NCBI GenBank assembly: GCA_022749755.1
Contig: CM040442.1
Location: 1,127,408-1,191,407, forward strand
DNA: 64,000 nucleotides
Source: Azadirachta indica
Lineage: Eukaryota > Streptophyta > Magnoliopsida > Sapindales > Meliaceae
Reading direction: 5' to 3'
The translations under genes and the position numbers were made by a program. Under the pieces are notes generated by a model that saw only the letters and a program-made list of their open reading frames with translations, made no database searches and was not told the origin of the DNA. Positions 48,191 to 60,001 of the stretch are shown here, piece after piece. The stretch's first letter is position 1. Every line of letters starts with the position of its first letter.

Positions 48191-49136
48191 CCTTTTCTTT
48201 TTGTAATAAGGCTAACTACTGTTACTAATCCATCCCAATTATTGGATTACAATATTTAATTTCCTAATTATTATGTACATATCATTATTGTTATTGTTTT
48301 AGATTTCCCACTGTGTTATATTTTAAAATTCTATATATCATTTTCTATATATATATATATATATATATTGCATGGGTTTTTGTGGGATAAAAATTAATCT
48401 CAAATCAGATTGAAATTAAAGGAAACTATACTATAAAGTGAAAAAAGTAACATAATTTAAGAAACAGCAAAAACATTGAAAAAGCTGATAAAATTTTGAA
48501 ATAATTTAAGAGGTTTGAAAATCAAGTCTTATTCGCACTAGATTAGTGAAAGATTGTATTTATTTTTATTTTTTTTAGAAATATTAAAGAAATTAAATTA
48601 AAAACTATCTAAAATTATTATATTCTAGACTGAAATTTTTCAAAAGTTAACAGGCTTAATTATTAAATTAATACAACCCACTTAATTCTTAAACATTCTT
48701 GTTATTCCAAAATATTCAAAATATAAATTTGGATCTAAAATTTTACACCACGAAGATTGGAAGAAAACAAGAACAGTAGTTTCCAAAGCTATTTTATATT
48801 CAATTTCGGAAAATAAATTAAATTAAAGTTAAAAGCTAATTTTATTTGAACAATTTTTTTAAATTGTTAAACATGTCAATTAACATTAATTAGCACGGCC
48901 AAGCAAACCGTTTATGTTAATTAAAACAAAACTTGTGCACTCAATTATATATTTTGTACTGTTTGAGTTCAATAATAATATATTTTCTTCTTTTTCACCT
49001 TATTAATTCGAGATTTTCAGTACTTCATAGAACATCATGAAAAGACCACAGAAGTTGATGTTGATTGTAATACTTAGAGCGAGAATCATCTTGAGTGCTC
49101 AATTATTCCCTTTCATTTCTCTCTTTACCCATCACA

Positions 49137-49138
<2 letters not shown>
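48191..49138. other. Upstream region of ankyrin copy C
   Basis: AT-rich. 48480-48845 matches in inverted orientation the region upstream of copy A (17260-17540), including the unfilled site of the 741-bp Mutator-like element. No gene. Confidence 0.55.
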
Positions 49139-49172
<34 letters not shown>

Positions 49173-49644
49173 GGTTGAAAGCTGAGGCAATTAATCTTTC
49201 TCTGAAAGTACTGATAATTCATGGATCCTATTCAGCCTTATTCCAGTTCATCGTTGGGCATAAATGAAGCTGAAATCTCGAGGACGGAGCCAACGGAAGA
49301 AATCATAGAAGAGAAAAGCGCAAAAGAAGATGAAACCTCTGAGGCAGACCCCGCAGAAGAAACCAAAGAAGAAGAGAACAGCGCAAAAGAAGCAGAAGAA
49401 ACCGAAGAAAAGAATCCACCATCTAGAAGTCTGGAAGGTAAGACAAGGTTTCTAGCCGCAAGTAGTGTTAATTTATTTTGTTAAAAAACATACATGCATT
49501 TTAGCTTCTAATATATATAACACATCAATTTTAATATATAGTATCAACAAAATTTACACCGCCAGCTTCGTAGTTAATACTTAATAACATCTGTTTAAAT
49601 GAAAATTCATTTGTCAGGATCATTTACCACTTAAATAAATTAAG

Positions 49645-50050
49645 GTTTAACTTTTATGGTGGTTTTGAGCTGCTGTTATGTGACGATTTCCGGTGATTTC
49701 GAAGGAATTTGCCGGCTCCGTTACTGGGTTTTGATGGTCAGCATAAGAGAACTACTCTGATAGTGAAACGGTGGCGTTCACTGTGGCAGTACAATGGCCA
49801 TGGCGGCTACGATCTCCTGCTGCTTTTTCAATTTTGAACATTAATGTTGAAGTGGAATTTGTGGACTTGTGGTGATTATGGTCTGGGTTTGCTGGAATTT
49901 AATTATTGTGACTTGGTTTTATTTGGAAAATATTTGGTTTTGGATCGATCATGGTTGTGGATGCATGTTTCTCATTTTAATCTAAAACTTCTTCGGTCCG
50001 TGGTGGTGTTGGTGGCATCATAGTGGGTACGAGGGAAATACTGGGTTTTT
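49645..50050 (+). repeat. Conserved intron-1 block, copy C
   Basis: Counterpart of 31930-32345, alignable along its length with point changes. Confidence 0.5.
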
Positions 50051-50439
50051 GCTTTGATAAATTTTATTTAAATATAATTACTGAAATTAATTAATTAGAA
50101 AATAAAAATACTCAACAATATGCTCTCTCTGTTATAGATGTGGCGAGGGAGGTGGCAGAGCAGAACAGAATGAGCCGTGAGGATCTTGTTCGTCATAGGC
50201 CACTACTCTTAGCTTTTACTCAGGATGATTGGAAAAAAGTAGAACAATTCATAAGCCAAAATCCCGATGCCCTAACCGCCATCATCGGTGAAAGTTCTCG
50301 AACTATTTTCCACATTATCGCTAGATCAGATCAAGACGATGCCATGCGGCTCTTGAATCAGTATCTAAGAAGAGTCCCTCAAGCATTTCTAGAACAAAAA
50401 GATGGATTGGGCTTCACCGCTCTAGCCTTTGCAGCAGCA

Positions 50440-50719
50440 TGTCACGCGCCCAGCGGAAAGGCACGTGCGGCACCCTCGTAGACCCCCATGTCGAGGGTAA
50501 GCCTTGTTAACCCGTCGCATATTTAACTGGTTTCGGCCTACCTTGGCCTCATTAGGAGGACGGCTTCAGTCCCCGACCAGTTCGGGCAGGGGTGGTCTAA
50601 GTCCCCTCTACATGATAGCCCTTGAGACTGAAGCCGACTTTGCACCATGAAACAACAATGTGCTTGAGTTGTCACACCCCAGCACACCCAGCCAACATGC
50701 GATTTCTTGTGCCGTGACA
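50440..50719 (-). mobile_element. 280-bp LTR-like element in exon 2 of ankyrin copy C
   Basis: Ends TGTCACG/CGTGACA and a 4-bp duplication AGCA (50436-50439 and 50720-50723). Read on the reverse strand it begins TGTCACGGCAC, like the solo LTR at 23152 (TGTCACGGGCC). It contains an 11-bp perfect inverted repeat (50561-50571 and 50626-50636). It has no coding capacity and is GC-richer than its surroundings. It may be a solo LTR of a small TRIM-like family; a TIR element is the alternative. Confidence 0.75.
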
Positions 50720-53384
50720 AGCAGCTGGTAATACAAGAGCTGCAAAACTGCTGGTGGACTTCAACGAAAATTTACTAAAAATTAAGGAAGGAGACTCGCT
50801 TCCAATTCACCACGCAGCGTGGAGCGGCCACAGGGAAACAGTTAATTTTCTTCTATCAGTGACTCCAGTGGAGGACTCAAACGGGTATTCAAATCCCTTT
50901 GCCGGCTCTAGTGGTCTTTTGCTGGTGAATTCCCTTGTTGAAAATAATTTATATGGTAGATCCATTTGAATACCAATATTAATATATATATATATATATA
51001 TATACGCATAAAATTAATTACATTATTATTCTGAATTTTGCCACTGCTGCTTCATGCACAGATATAGCTTTTGATATATTGAAGCGCCATCCAGAGATGG
51101 ATATTGATATATCGTTCAGGAAACAGATTTTAGAAACTCTGGCTACTAAACCTAAGGCTTTTGCAAGTGGGAGTCGACTTGGATATTGGAAACGCTTAAT
51201 CTATCGCTGTTAGTGCCAACAATTAATGTTTTCTTTTTAATATTTGTCATATATTAATTATCACCCAATACATGCATTCAGTTCTTTTTGTCTCTACAGA
51301 CATTCCTGTGCAGAAAGAAGATCTTGATGATGCCCCTCAAACCCAAAGTAATGATTTACCTCCCGATGGAGACACAGAGAATCCCATTCAGAGATCACAA
51401 AGGCCCTCAAAAATATCCTCACCTGTCAGATTTCTTCATAAATTATCTTCTACTTTTGGTTCGTATGTAGATTTCTTATTTAATTAGACATCCAAAAATA
51501 TCTGTTGCTTAATTTGCTTTAAATCTCACGTGATCACCTACTAAGTCTCATGATTCTAAAGTTTATGTTTTTGCTTAATTTGCTTTAAACCTCAGGTGAT
51601 CACCTACTAACTCTCATTATTCTGAAGTTTAAGTCTTTTTTATTTGTTTTAAATCACAGGTGCATGGAACCAAAAATTGCGTATTATGCTTTGGAATGTA
51701 CTCCTATATCTAGGTAATAAGCAAAGCATTGAGAATGCCCTTTCTCTTTAAGTTGATATTTTCCAATTAAATCGTCTTTTATTAATTGATAACTTGAATT
51801 AACAACAGCTCCAAGCATCCGAGCCATACGTGATACAAAGTTAATGCACATGAAAACAGTTGAAGTAGTCAGAATGATGTGCGATTTTGTTTGGAGCTTT
51901 CAAGAAGCTTCGCAGGCGTTAAAAATGCCGATCCTCACTGCTGCGAAATTGGGGATTCCCGAGATTGTGAAAGAAATTACTTTGGTCTGTCCCAGTTCAA
52001 TTATTTTGGTTGACAAGCATAGAAATAACACACTTATGCTTGCAGTTATACACCGCCAGGAAAATATTTTTAAGCTTGTAAGTCAAATTGCCGTAAAATT
52101 TAAGGGAAATGCCATCCGAAACAAAGATGGTAGTAACATCTTGCATTTAGCGGCAACGTTGGCACCTGCAAGAGAAGTCCCTGGTGCAGCATTTCAGATG
52201 CAGCGGGAGTTGCAATGGTTCCAGGTTATATACATAAAATATCTTGTTCCAGGTTTTTTTACGTTCCATTTTCGGTCTCGCATGTAGAATACATAGCTAA
52301 TCCTATTTTTCTGTAGGCTGTGGAGAATAATGTCCGACCAACCATTTGGGAAGAGCGCAATAAGGATGAAAAAACTGCTAGAGAGTTGTTTAGTGAAGAA
52401 CACGAGATATTAATTGAGAAAGGTGAAAAATGGATGAAGGACAATGCTTCATCATGCGCACTAGTAGCTTCTCTCATACTCACAGTAGTGTTTGCCTCAG
52501 CTTTCGCTCTACCTGGTGGTAATAACGCTGATGGAATCCCCAATTTTTTGCATAGATTACCTTTCAAAATATTTGTGATATCAGATGCGCTTTCACTCTT
52601 TTCTTCAACCACTTCGTTGTTGATGTTCTTAGGCATCCTCACTTCACGTTACTCTGAAGAAGATTTTCTGGTTTCATTGCCAAGGAAGTTAATTATTGGC
52701 CTTATCACTCTGTTCATTTCTATTGCAAGCATGACGGTGGCATTTGGTGCAACAATTTACATAGTTCTCTCAGAAGCGTGGAAATGGGTTTTCCTTCCAA
52801 TCGCTCTAACTGGTTGTATCCCAGTGATCTTATTTGCAAGGCTGCAGTTTCCTCTCTTGGTTCAAATATACTCGTCCACTTTTGCACCAACTATTTTTCA
52901 ACCATTAAAGAATCGAAGTCTCTATATCTGATGCACACTTCTGTGTTCCATGCTTAATTTTCTTGTAAGCCCTTGTTTGAATTATTCCACTGTATTAATT
53001 AGTTTTTCTATATTATAGAACATATATATATAGATATATATATATATATATATCGCCCATCACAATGTGAGCTAGGATATATGGGTTTTAGTTGTTCCAA
53101 TTTCCACTTGATTGCACGTTCCTCTTTATGAGATTTGTTGGAAGTTCCTAATTCATGATGCTGCTGGGCTTCCTAGTTTCCGTATGGTTGAATGCTAAGT
53201 TTTCCTTTAATGGTTTATTCATGATTCTTTTTTAATAATTATTAGTGTTTCCTAAGTAGTTTTTTTTTATTTTTTCTTTTAAAGTTGCTTTCTGGTTTCT
53301 TGTCAATTACTCTTTCCTCTTTTTTCATGTCATATATTTAATTTGTAGATAGACATTGTTGTTAGATTCATTGAATAACAGGAC

Positions 53385-53835
53385 AATGTTAAATCTATGA
53401 ACATGATTAAAGTTATATACTTTAGAATTCTCTATTTATACCAGCTTAATATTAAGGTGACATTATCATATTATTTTGTCTTTTCTAAGTTGCAACATCT
53501 AAAGTTAGATGTTTCTATTAACAACACAAATGTGACTGACTAATTAATTAATTACGATTCGTAAAACCTGCCCATGCAACTAAAAACGATCCTACTCTCA
53601 AGAATAAAAAAATAATGTTAAATCTGAGAACATAATTAAAGTTGTATGCTTTAGAATTCTCTGTTTTTGCCAACTTAATATCAAGGTGACGTTATCATAT
53701 CATTTTGTCTTTTCTAAATTACAACATTTGAAGTTAGATGTTTATATTAACAACATAAATATGATTAGCTAATTAATTAATTAGGATTCGGCAAAACCTG
53801 CCCATCCAACTAAAGACGATCCTACTCCTCAAGTC
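53385..53835 (+). repeat. Tandem duplication, unit about 229 bp
   Basis: Copies start at 53385 and 53614 (AATGTTAAATCT). Both run through TTTAGAATTCTCT and AACCTGCCCAT to GATCCTACTC. Behind copy B (35320-35520) the segment is single. Confidence 0.8.
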
Positions 53836-53889
53836 AAAAAGCCCACCTTTGCATCTTTATTTGCTACTCCAAATGATTTGGTTAAATTT

Positions 53890-55360
53890 TCGGATCAATT
53901 TGAAATGCCACCAAGGCAACCCAAGAGAGGGGTGAATTGTGTTTTTAAAAATATTCAAAATAAATATTAGAACCCAAATTCTTTTTCAAGCAATTTAAAT
54001 CTTCTAAATTGCTAAACAAAAATTCAATGCACAATCAAATATTTAATAAATTAAGTTCGAGAATGTGTGAGGAAATGTATGAAACAATTATAAATGAAAA
54101 TACAGAGTTGAGGGAAATAGAAATCTAACGCAATGATTTTTACATGATTCGGTAAATTTTGATCGACATCCACATCTCCAAGCCAACCTAGTTGAAGAAT
54201 GTACTATTTATGCCTTCAAACCCAAAGGCAAGTAAATACAACTGCAAGTGCACTTTCAAGTGCTACTCAAATCTTACACCAAGAGGACTTCACAGGTGCC
54301 TCTCTAACCTTTACAACCAAATGACTCACGGATGTCACTCAAATCTTACAACACGAGAGAATTTAATCTCTTTCTCTCTCACAAATATTAAAAGAAGAAA
54401 ATAATCTTAATCAAATAAATTAATCAAGCACAAGATAAAACTCTCTTTTGATTTTACAAGTGAAATACTTGAGTGTGTAAAAAATAAAAATATATGGATT
54501 GTAAACATAAGCTCAAAATATTTTTAATGCACTTATAAAATATTTTTTTCAAATTTTCCAACATGTACACGATTAACTCCAAATCAATTTTGGCTAGTAT
54601 TTATATTAAAAAATAAAATATAACCGTTACTAGCTGTTGGGACCAAAGTTTAAAAACTTGCATTTTAGTGCATTTTCTAAACTTTGAAAACTTTACATTT
54701 TAGTCCAATCATTGTTATTGACTGTTTTAATTCAAATTTAAAAATATGACTATTAGTACTATTTTGTAGTTCACTGTGCATCGATTTTCTTGAACTGTTG
54801 CACTATTCATTGATTTGGTCAAGTTCGATTAAACCAAACATTGAACCATGTTCAACTACGTTTGATTTTTTATAAGATTTTAAAACTTTGCAATTAGGTC
54901 CATGCTCAACTTTGAAAATCTTTCAATTCAGCTCTTTGCAATAAGGTCTCCATAATTTCAAAATAAATTTTTCATAAAAATATAAATTTATTTCCAAGAG
55001 AACTTTTTTGTGAAAAATACTTTTCTCAAAAATATTATTGAAAAATATACTTTCTAAAAATATGATTTTAATGTAACTTATGGAAAATATATTTTTGAGC
55101 TTATTAATGCAAAGCATAATTAATTCAAAGATACATTACAACAAATCACTTAATATGTATCTGTTTTCAATTTTTCAAAACTTCTCTTTAATTTGCTCTT
55201 GGGAGTTTTAGTTTTGCTCCTCATAAAATACCTTAATTAATTTTGATATCCTTTTGAATCTCAACAATTCCATTCTAAATCATCAACTTTGAAGAATTTA
55301 GTTAGTCAAAAATATCAATATTTGTTATCATCAAAATAATAGATTATGAGCGTTAAGGTT
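53890..55360. repeat. Dispersed plant repeat remnant, probably LTR-type
   Basis: Contains CAACCCAAGAGAGGGGTGAAT and, 200-400 bp on, CATGATTCGGTAAATTTTGA and ACACCAAGAGGACTTCACAG. These phrases are typical of a widespread plant LTR-type repeat. No paired LTR is seen, and no coding region. Confidence 0.4.
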
Positions 55361-55373
55361 AACACAGCTTTCT

Positions 55374-56060
55374 TTGTTGATACAATGTGGGGAGGCCATT
55401 ATAGTACATATTAATCTTGACCTTCACAAATTAGCAGTATACTCTTGCAAAACAAACCTTATTAGAAAAGTCATGCTTAAACTGGAATCAAAGCTGATGA
55501 AACTTAAGGAAATTCATTCTTATTTACAAAATATTTGCCAACCAATTTCTTCATGGTTGTTAACTCCTCTAGCTCGAGGTTTTTTTGATATACATTTTGA
55601 TGATGAAATGATATGCATAGATTATGGAGTGGTGGTACATGCTCCCTATCCCCTAGGCTTGTTTAGACTATACCAATGGAAGCCCAACTTCAACCTTTAT
55701 GAGCCTACCATCCAATCTCATGCACAAGTATGGATTAGGATTTATGGTCGTAGCTTCGAATATTAGCATCCTAAGATTTTATTGACTATTGCTCGAGGGG
55801 TAGGAGTACCCTTACAAATTGACCAAGCTATACGGGAAAAGAAATTTGGATAATATGCAAGGATATTAGTTGACGTTGATTTATTATGTTTATTGTCTGA
55901 TCACTTAACTGTAGAACTCCCAGATTATAGTTTTTCAATTGAGATACATGATGAGAATCTTCCTTCTAAATGTTCTAGTTGCCATTAATTTAGCTCAGAA
56001 TTGCTGCTATTCAAGTAGTAAAGACAGAAAGATAGAAGCTCGAGAATTTCAAGTAATAAA
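55374..56060 (+). mobile_element. LINE ORF1 fragment (DUF4283 type)
   Basis: 55374-55766 reads GFFDIHFDDEMICIDYG and GLFRLYQWKPNFN, then HAQVWIRIYGRSFEY before a stop. After it the same frame continues with HPKILLTIARGVGVPLQID, REKKFG, LVDVDLL and a partial CSSCH zinc knuckle near 55970. This is the DUF4283 plus zinc-knuckle arrangement of plant LINE ORF1 proteins. At least three stops break it. The rest of the element would lie towards the gap. Confidence 0.7.
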
Positions 56061-56380
56061 ACTTGTCAGACTTACCGTTTTGTGGTTAAAAACTCTCAAG
56101 CCTCCTTAACCCATGAAGAATGAAAAACTAGCAATAAGACATCTGTTCCAAAAGTAATTCCTAGTCAAGATAAAAAAAAGATACTACTCTTATACAGGAA
56201 TGCACCATCCAAAAAGAGTCTATCCCATCCACAAAGGAAGACACAAATCATGGTAAAAACGCAAAGGTGACGATCTTGGAAAAAAACGACTAACTGGTGA
56301 TGGATCGCCTTCATCCACCTACTAGCAAGGGTTGTAAGACAAATTAACGAAGACAACAAAAAGCCCCCGAGGCTCTTTAA

Positions 56381-56554
56381 TTGGTGGTAGATTTGATCAA
56401 TTTTGCTACTAACCCAAAACATGGATTAGAAGCAAGCAAGTTTGATTCCAAATCGGTTTCTTCTTATGCGAAAAGTATTGGAGGTTTCAAGGCTCCAAAG
56501 AAACATGAAGAAAATAAGGATTTTAAAAGGGTGTGCGTAAATCGAGAAGAAAAA
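56381..56554 (+). other. Short open frame ending in the assembly gap
   Basis: A Lys/Ser-rich frame (TNPKHGLEASKFDSK) without stop up to the N run. It probably continues the LINE ORF1 linker. It is not recognisable as a host gene. Confidence 0.3.
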
Positions 56555-56654
56555 NNNNNNNNNNNNNNNNNNNNNNNNNNNNNNNNNNNNNNNNNNNNNN
56601 NNNNNNNNNNNNNNNNNNNNNNNNNNNNNNNNNNNNNNNNNNNNNNNNNNNNNN
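56555..56654. other. Assembly gap (100 N)
   Basis: A run of exactly 100 N, the usual placeholder for a gap of unknown size. It interrupts the LINE remnant. Confidence 0.99.
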
Positions 56655-57470
56655 TCTTTACTACTAGGGTTTCACTTGGCTTAGGATCTATTGCGTCTAG
56701 TATCATGTAGAACTTGACCTTGGACAAAGATATTATTCGATCATGAAACCTATCCTTGTCTAGCCTGTAGCATTATGCTCAACTATTTTCTCAAACAATA
56801 TGATTAAAATCATTTTCGTATATACTTCGTTACTTCTCATTGCTATTTGTGTTGCAGTGATTAATGCAACACATATCATGTAAAGAGATATTGGTAAACT
56901 TTAAGAAATCTTCTTGTGATATCTCAGAGTAAAGGCATACAAGGGTGCTATCTTGAAAGCTATTTTTGCCCCTTTAGGACGGTATCCTATTACAGAAAGT
57001 GCCCATTCAGATAGTCACCTCAGCTGTCTTAACGTCTGTTGGCAAGAGGCAGTTGTAGAATTATCACTTGCACATTGATTTGAAATAAACATTTATCTAA
57101 AGAGACTCATGGATTGTTTAAAAAGTTATAATAATATATAATATTCAAAAATAGATTATTTAATTCATAAATTTTTTAACTTATAAATGGTAAGTAAAAT
57201 TAAATAAATGTTTGAGAAGAGAGAATTTGTATAAAGAAAAAATAAAGTATGAGAAAGATTACATTGTTAGAAGTAAGAAAGAAAAAATTAAAAATATAAA
57301 AAAAAACTTTATTAAATGAGTTTGTAAGAATTTTTTATATTTGTTAGATGTAATCATAACTCTTTACAAACACTTAATTCAAAAATTAAAAATTAATGTA
57401 AAAAAATGTATAAAATATAGAGTTGCTGATCCTGTTTTATATATATATATATATATATATAAATAATTCT
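56655..57470. other. Sequence right of the gap, no gene seen
   Basis: Low-complexity AT-rich DNA after about 57050. 56880-57080 is slightly more balanced and reads like degraded reverse-transcriptase-era sequence, but I cannot assign it. Confidence 0.35.
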
Positions 57471-57604
57471 GTTCCAAGGCTTTTTAAAATATTTTAGGAT
57501 TTGTCAGTCAATTCTAAAAATAATACCTATTAGTCATGACTAATAGACATTACTTTTGAACTGACTAAGAATCATCCTAAAATATTTTAAAAAGACTTTA
57601 GAAC
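57471..57604. mobile_element. Foldback MITE, about 134 bp
   Basis: Almost fully palindromic. Outer arms GTTCCAAGGCTTTTTAAAAT and ATTTTAAAAAGACTTTAGAAC, centre TATTAGTCATGACTAATA. No clear target duplication. Confidence 0.75.
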
Positions 57605-57759
57605 ATAATGAATGAAGATATTGAATACAGTAAGCTCTATATTTATTAAGACTAGTAAACGACTTTTAGAACTACGAAAGTTTCAGTGGGATAAAGTAAT
57701 TAAGGTCTAAACTTATTAAGACTAATACACATGATTTTTAGAGCTAAGTAAATGGGAAA

Positions 57760-58080
57760 CAGCAGGCTACTCTTCCCAGGTGTCAAGTCCTACAAGCCGA
57801 AAATGAATTTTTCCATAGTTTCTATACGCGTAGTGGCGCGGTAGGTAACACGGCGGCTACCGAAAAGGCCCCGTTAGAGTCAAAGGTATAAAATAGTGGG
57901 ATAAGGGGCCACCTGAAGCCCTTCGGCCTTTCAGCTTCCGTCTGCTTAATTCACTAGTATCCTGGCGTGACTGTGAGTTCCATTGGAGTTCCATCTCGGC
58001 TAGGGCTAGCAAGCATTTGGGGAACGTAGCATTAAGGCTCTCCCGCTTGCTTGGGAGTCAACTAATCAGAAGGCTTCAAG
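57760..58080. other. Unidentified GC-rich block with a TATA motif
   Basis: About 320 bp of balanced composition in AT-rich DNA (GTAGTGGCGCGGTAGGTAACA, CCCTTCGGCCTTTCAGC). A good TATA box (GGTATAAAATAG, about 57885) is followed by a CT-rich stretch. It could be an LTR or promoter fragment. I do not recognise it. Confidence 0.4.
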
Positions 58081-58184
58081 TTAACCCGACATTCGTTTTT
58101 TTGAAAATTTTAATTATTTTAAAGTTGGGTTACCTTCGCAGGTATAATCTGATTTACGGAGATTCATAGTATTTCATATTGTTT

Positions 58185-58370
58185 CGCAGCAACATCATAG
58201 AGTATCAGGCCTTGATTGTTCTCTAGTATTGAGAGTATTCGGTTGTCCCGCAGGAAAATTCCTACAACATAGTAATGTCCTCGTAGAGCTGCCGAATGCA
58301 GCGGTGTATATTCATCGAAGCTTACCAACATTAGCTTCTTCCATGATGCAACTCAGCACATCTTGTTTCC
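58185..58370 (-). pseudogene. Ankyrin-repeat gene fragment
   Basis: The reverse strand reads DVLSCIMEEANVGKL, then after a frameshift DEYTPLHSAALRGH, YYVVGIFLRDN and LILYDVAAKQY. TPLHSAALRGH is a typical ankyrin signature. It differs from copies A-C, so it is a relic of another ankyrin gene. Confidence 0.65.
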
Positions 58371-58953
58371 CTGTTACCCCCTAAGGTTTTTGGAAATACC
58401 CCATTACTTCCGAGATTTAAAAATTTACTTGTTAAGTCTCTCTAACCCGATCGAGGGAAGTTTGAACCACAAAACTGTTTATATTTTATAATCATTACAA
58501 GAAAATAACTTAAATCTCCCTTAGTCTGCTGTAAATAGAGTTTGAACCATAGATTTTTTGTGCCAACTCAAATGATTTTAGTAATCGAGCTAATTATTAC
58601 TCACAAATGCAAGTGTTCAACAAAATAAAGCCAATAAAATTTTTCATAAATAATAATGTTAACATATTTTTTAAAAGAGAATTAAGATATTTTTGAAACT
58701 AATGTGTTGTACCTTTAAAATTACCATTGTTAAGAGAAATAAAAACTCCAAATGTTAAATATTACTAAGAAAAGTGAGTGAGTTATACAAAAAGTTAGTG
58801 TTACCAAAAATTTTTTCTAATTTTTATTTTCAAAGTCAACTAAAAGTTCTTAATACCAAACATAATCTTAATCAAATTATTTTGACTTTTTTAAGTTTGA
58901 CTAGAATATAAAAGGATTACATCTAAATTAAAAGAAAAAACATGTTAAATTAT
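58371..58953. other. AT-rich stretch without genes
   Basis: Contains GTTACCCCCTAAGGTTTTTGG near 58372, possibly one end of a further dispersed element. Nothing else. Confidence 0.35.
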
Positions 58954-60001
58954 AGGACAAATGACATCTGAATCTCTATTTTATTGTTTAAATGATATCT
59001 ATACCTTAATTTTAAAAATAATTGTCAAACACACTCTTCTGTCAAATTTTTCATTAATATTAACGATTGACTTATGTTTACTGGTTCAATGACAAAAATA
59101 TCCTTCTGACCCTTACTTGACTAATATAATAACATAAATACTTTTTTTTTTAACAAGTTTTAGTTATTTTTTAATTAAATGAATTAGTTATATGGTAACA
59201 ATTTAATTTCAATTAAAAATGTAAATGTTCAATTTATTTTTAATTTCATTTTTTTATTTTAAAATTTTTAACTTTTTTTTTGTTTTTGACTTTAAAGTGT
59301 ATACTTTTTTATTCAATATTTATTTTTCATTTTTTATCCTAATCGATAATTAAAACAATACTCATATATTAGCTAAAAATAATCATAAATTCAATAAATA
59401 ACAAGAAAGATAGTCAAATAACATAAAAAATAATTAAAATAATGGTATTTGTTGAAAAAAATTGAATATATATTGAAAAATTTTATCTTAAACATAAAAA
59501 TATCATTATTTTTAATTATTTTTATGTTGTTTGATTATTTTGGTTACACTTAGTGTTATGATTATTACTTCCTAATATGTAAGTGTTGTTTCAATTATGG
59601 ATTAAGGCAAAAAATAAAAAAATAAAAATGATGGAACTTTTAAATAAAAAATAAAGAATAATAGAAACTTTGAAATAAAAAATCAAAAAGAAAAGATGAA
59701 AATTTTAAAATAAAAAATAGAATTGAAAATAAATTAAACTTTTAGTTGAAATAAAATTATTTTCATATAACTATTTTATTTAACCAAAAAATTAACAAAA
59801 TCTTGTAAAAAAAAGGTATTTATATTATTATATTGGTCAAACGAAAGTCAGAAGGTATTTTGGTTATTGAATCAATTAACATGGATCAACAGTTAAAATT
59901 AATGAAAAAATTATCTGAAAAAATGTGTTTGATAATTATTTTTAAAATAAAGGTATAAACATTATTTTGATAATAAAGTAGGAGTTTAAATGTCATCTGT
60001 C
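58954..60001. mobile_element. Mutator-like long-TIR element, 1048 bp
   Basis: Inverted ends of about 200 bp (left AGGACAAATGACATCTGAAT, right reverse complement GACAGATGACATTTAAAC; both run on to a shared AATATAATAA word). The 9-bp flanks TTAAATTAT (58945-58953) and TTAAATTGC (60002-60010) match at 7 of 9. The interior is AT-rich with no transposase. Confidence 0.75.

Larger units (their letters stand above)
49221..52931 (+). pseudogene. Ankyrin-repeat/PGG-domain membrane protein, copy C, split by one insertion
   Basis: Seven exons with GT/AG sites and consistent phases: 49221-49437, 50138-50955, 51062-51208, 51300-51458, 51660-51713, 51809-52224, 52317-52931. Leaving out 284 bp (element plus one target copy) they encode about 713 residues: an acidic N-terminus, a first ankyrin block (exon 2), a linker, a second ankyrin block (exon 6, PILTAAKLGIPEIVKEI, then NILHLAATLAP) and the PGG domain with four hydrophobic segments (exon 7). 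A TATA lies near 49160. The only lesion I see is the insertion at 50440-50719, which brings an in-frame TAG (about 50479). Relatives (ITN1, ACD6) are membrane proteins in stress or defence signalling. It could be functional in haplotypes lacking the insert. Confidence 0.88.

Noticed and set aside
50440..50719. Cassandra-type TRIM with a 5S rRNA-like LTR
   Set aside because: No 5S rRNA-like segment is present in the element, so that family does not fit.
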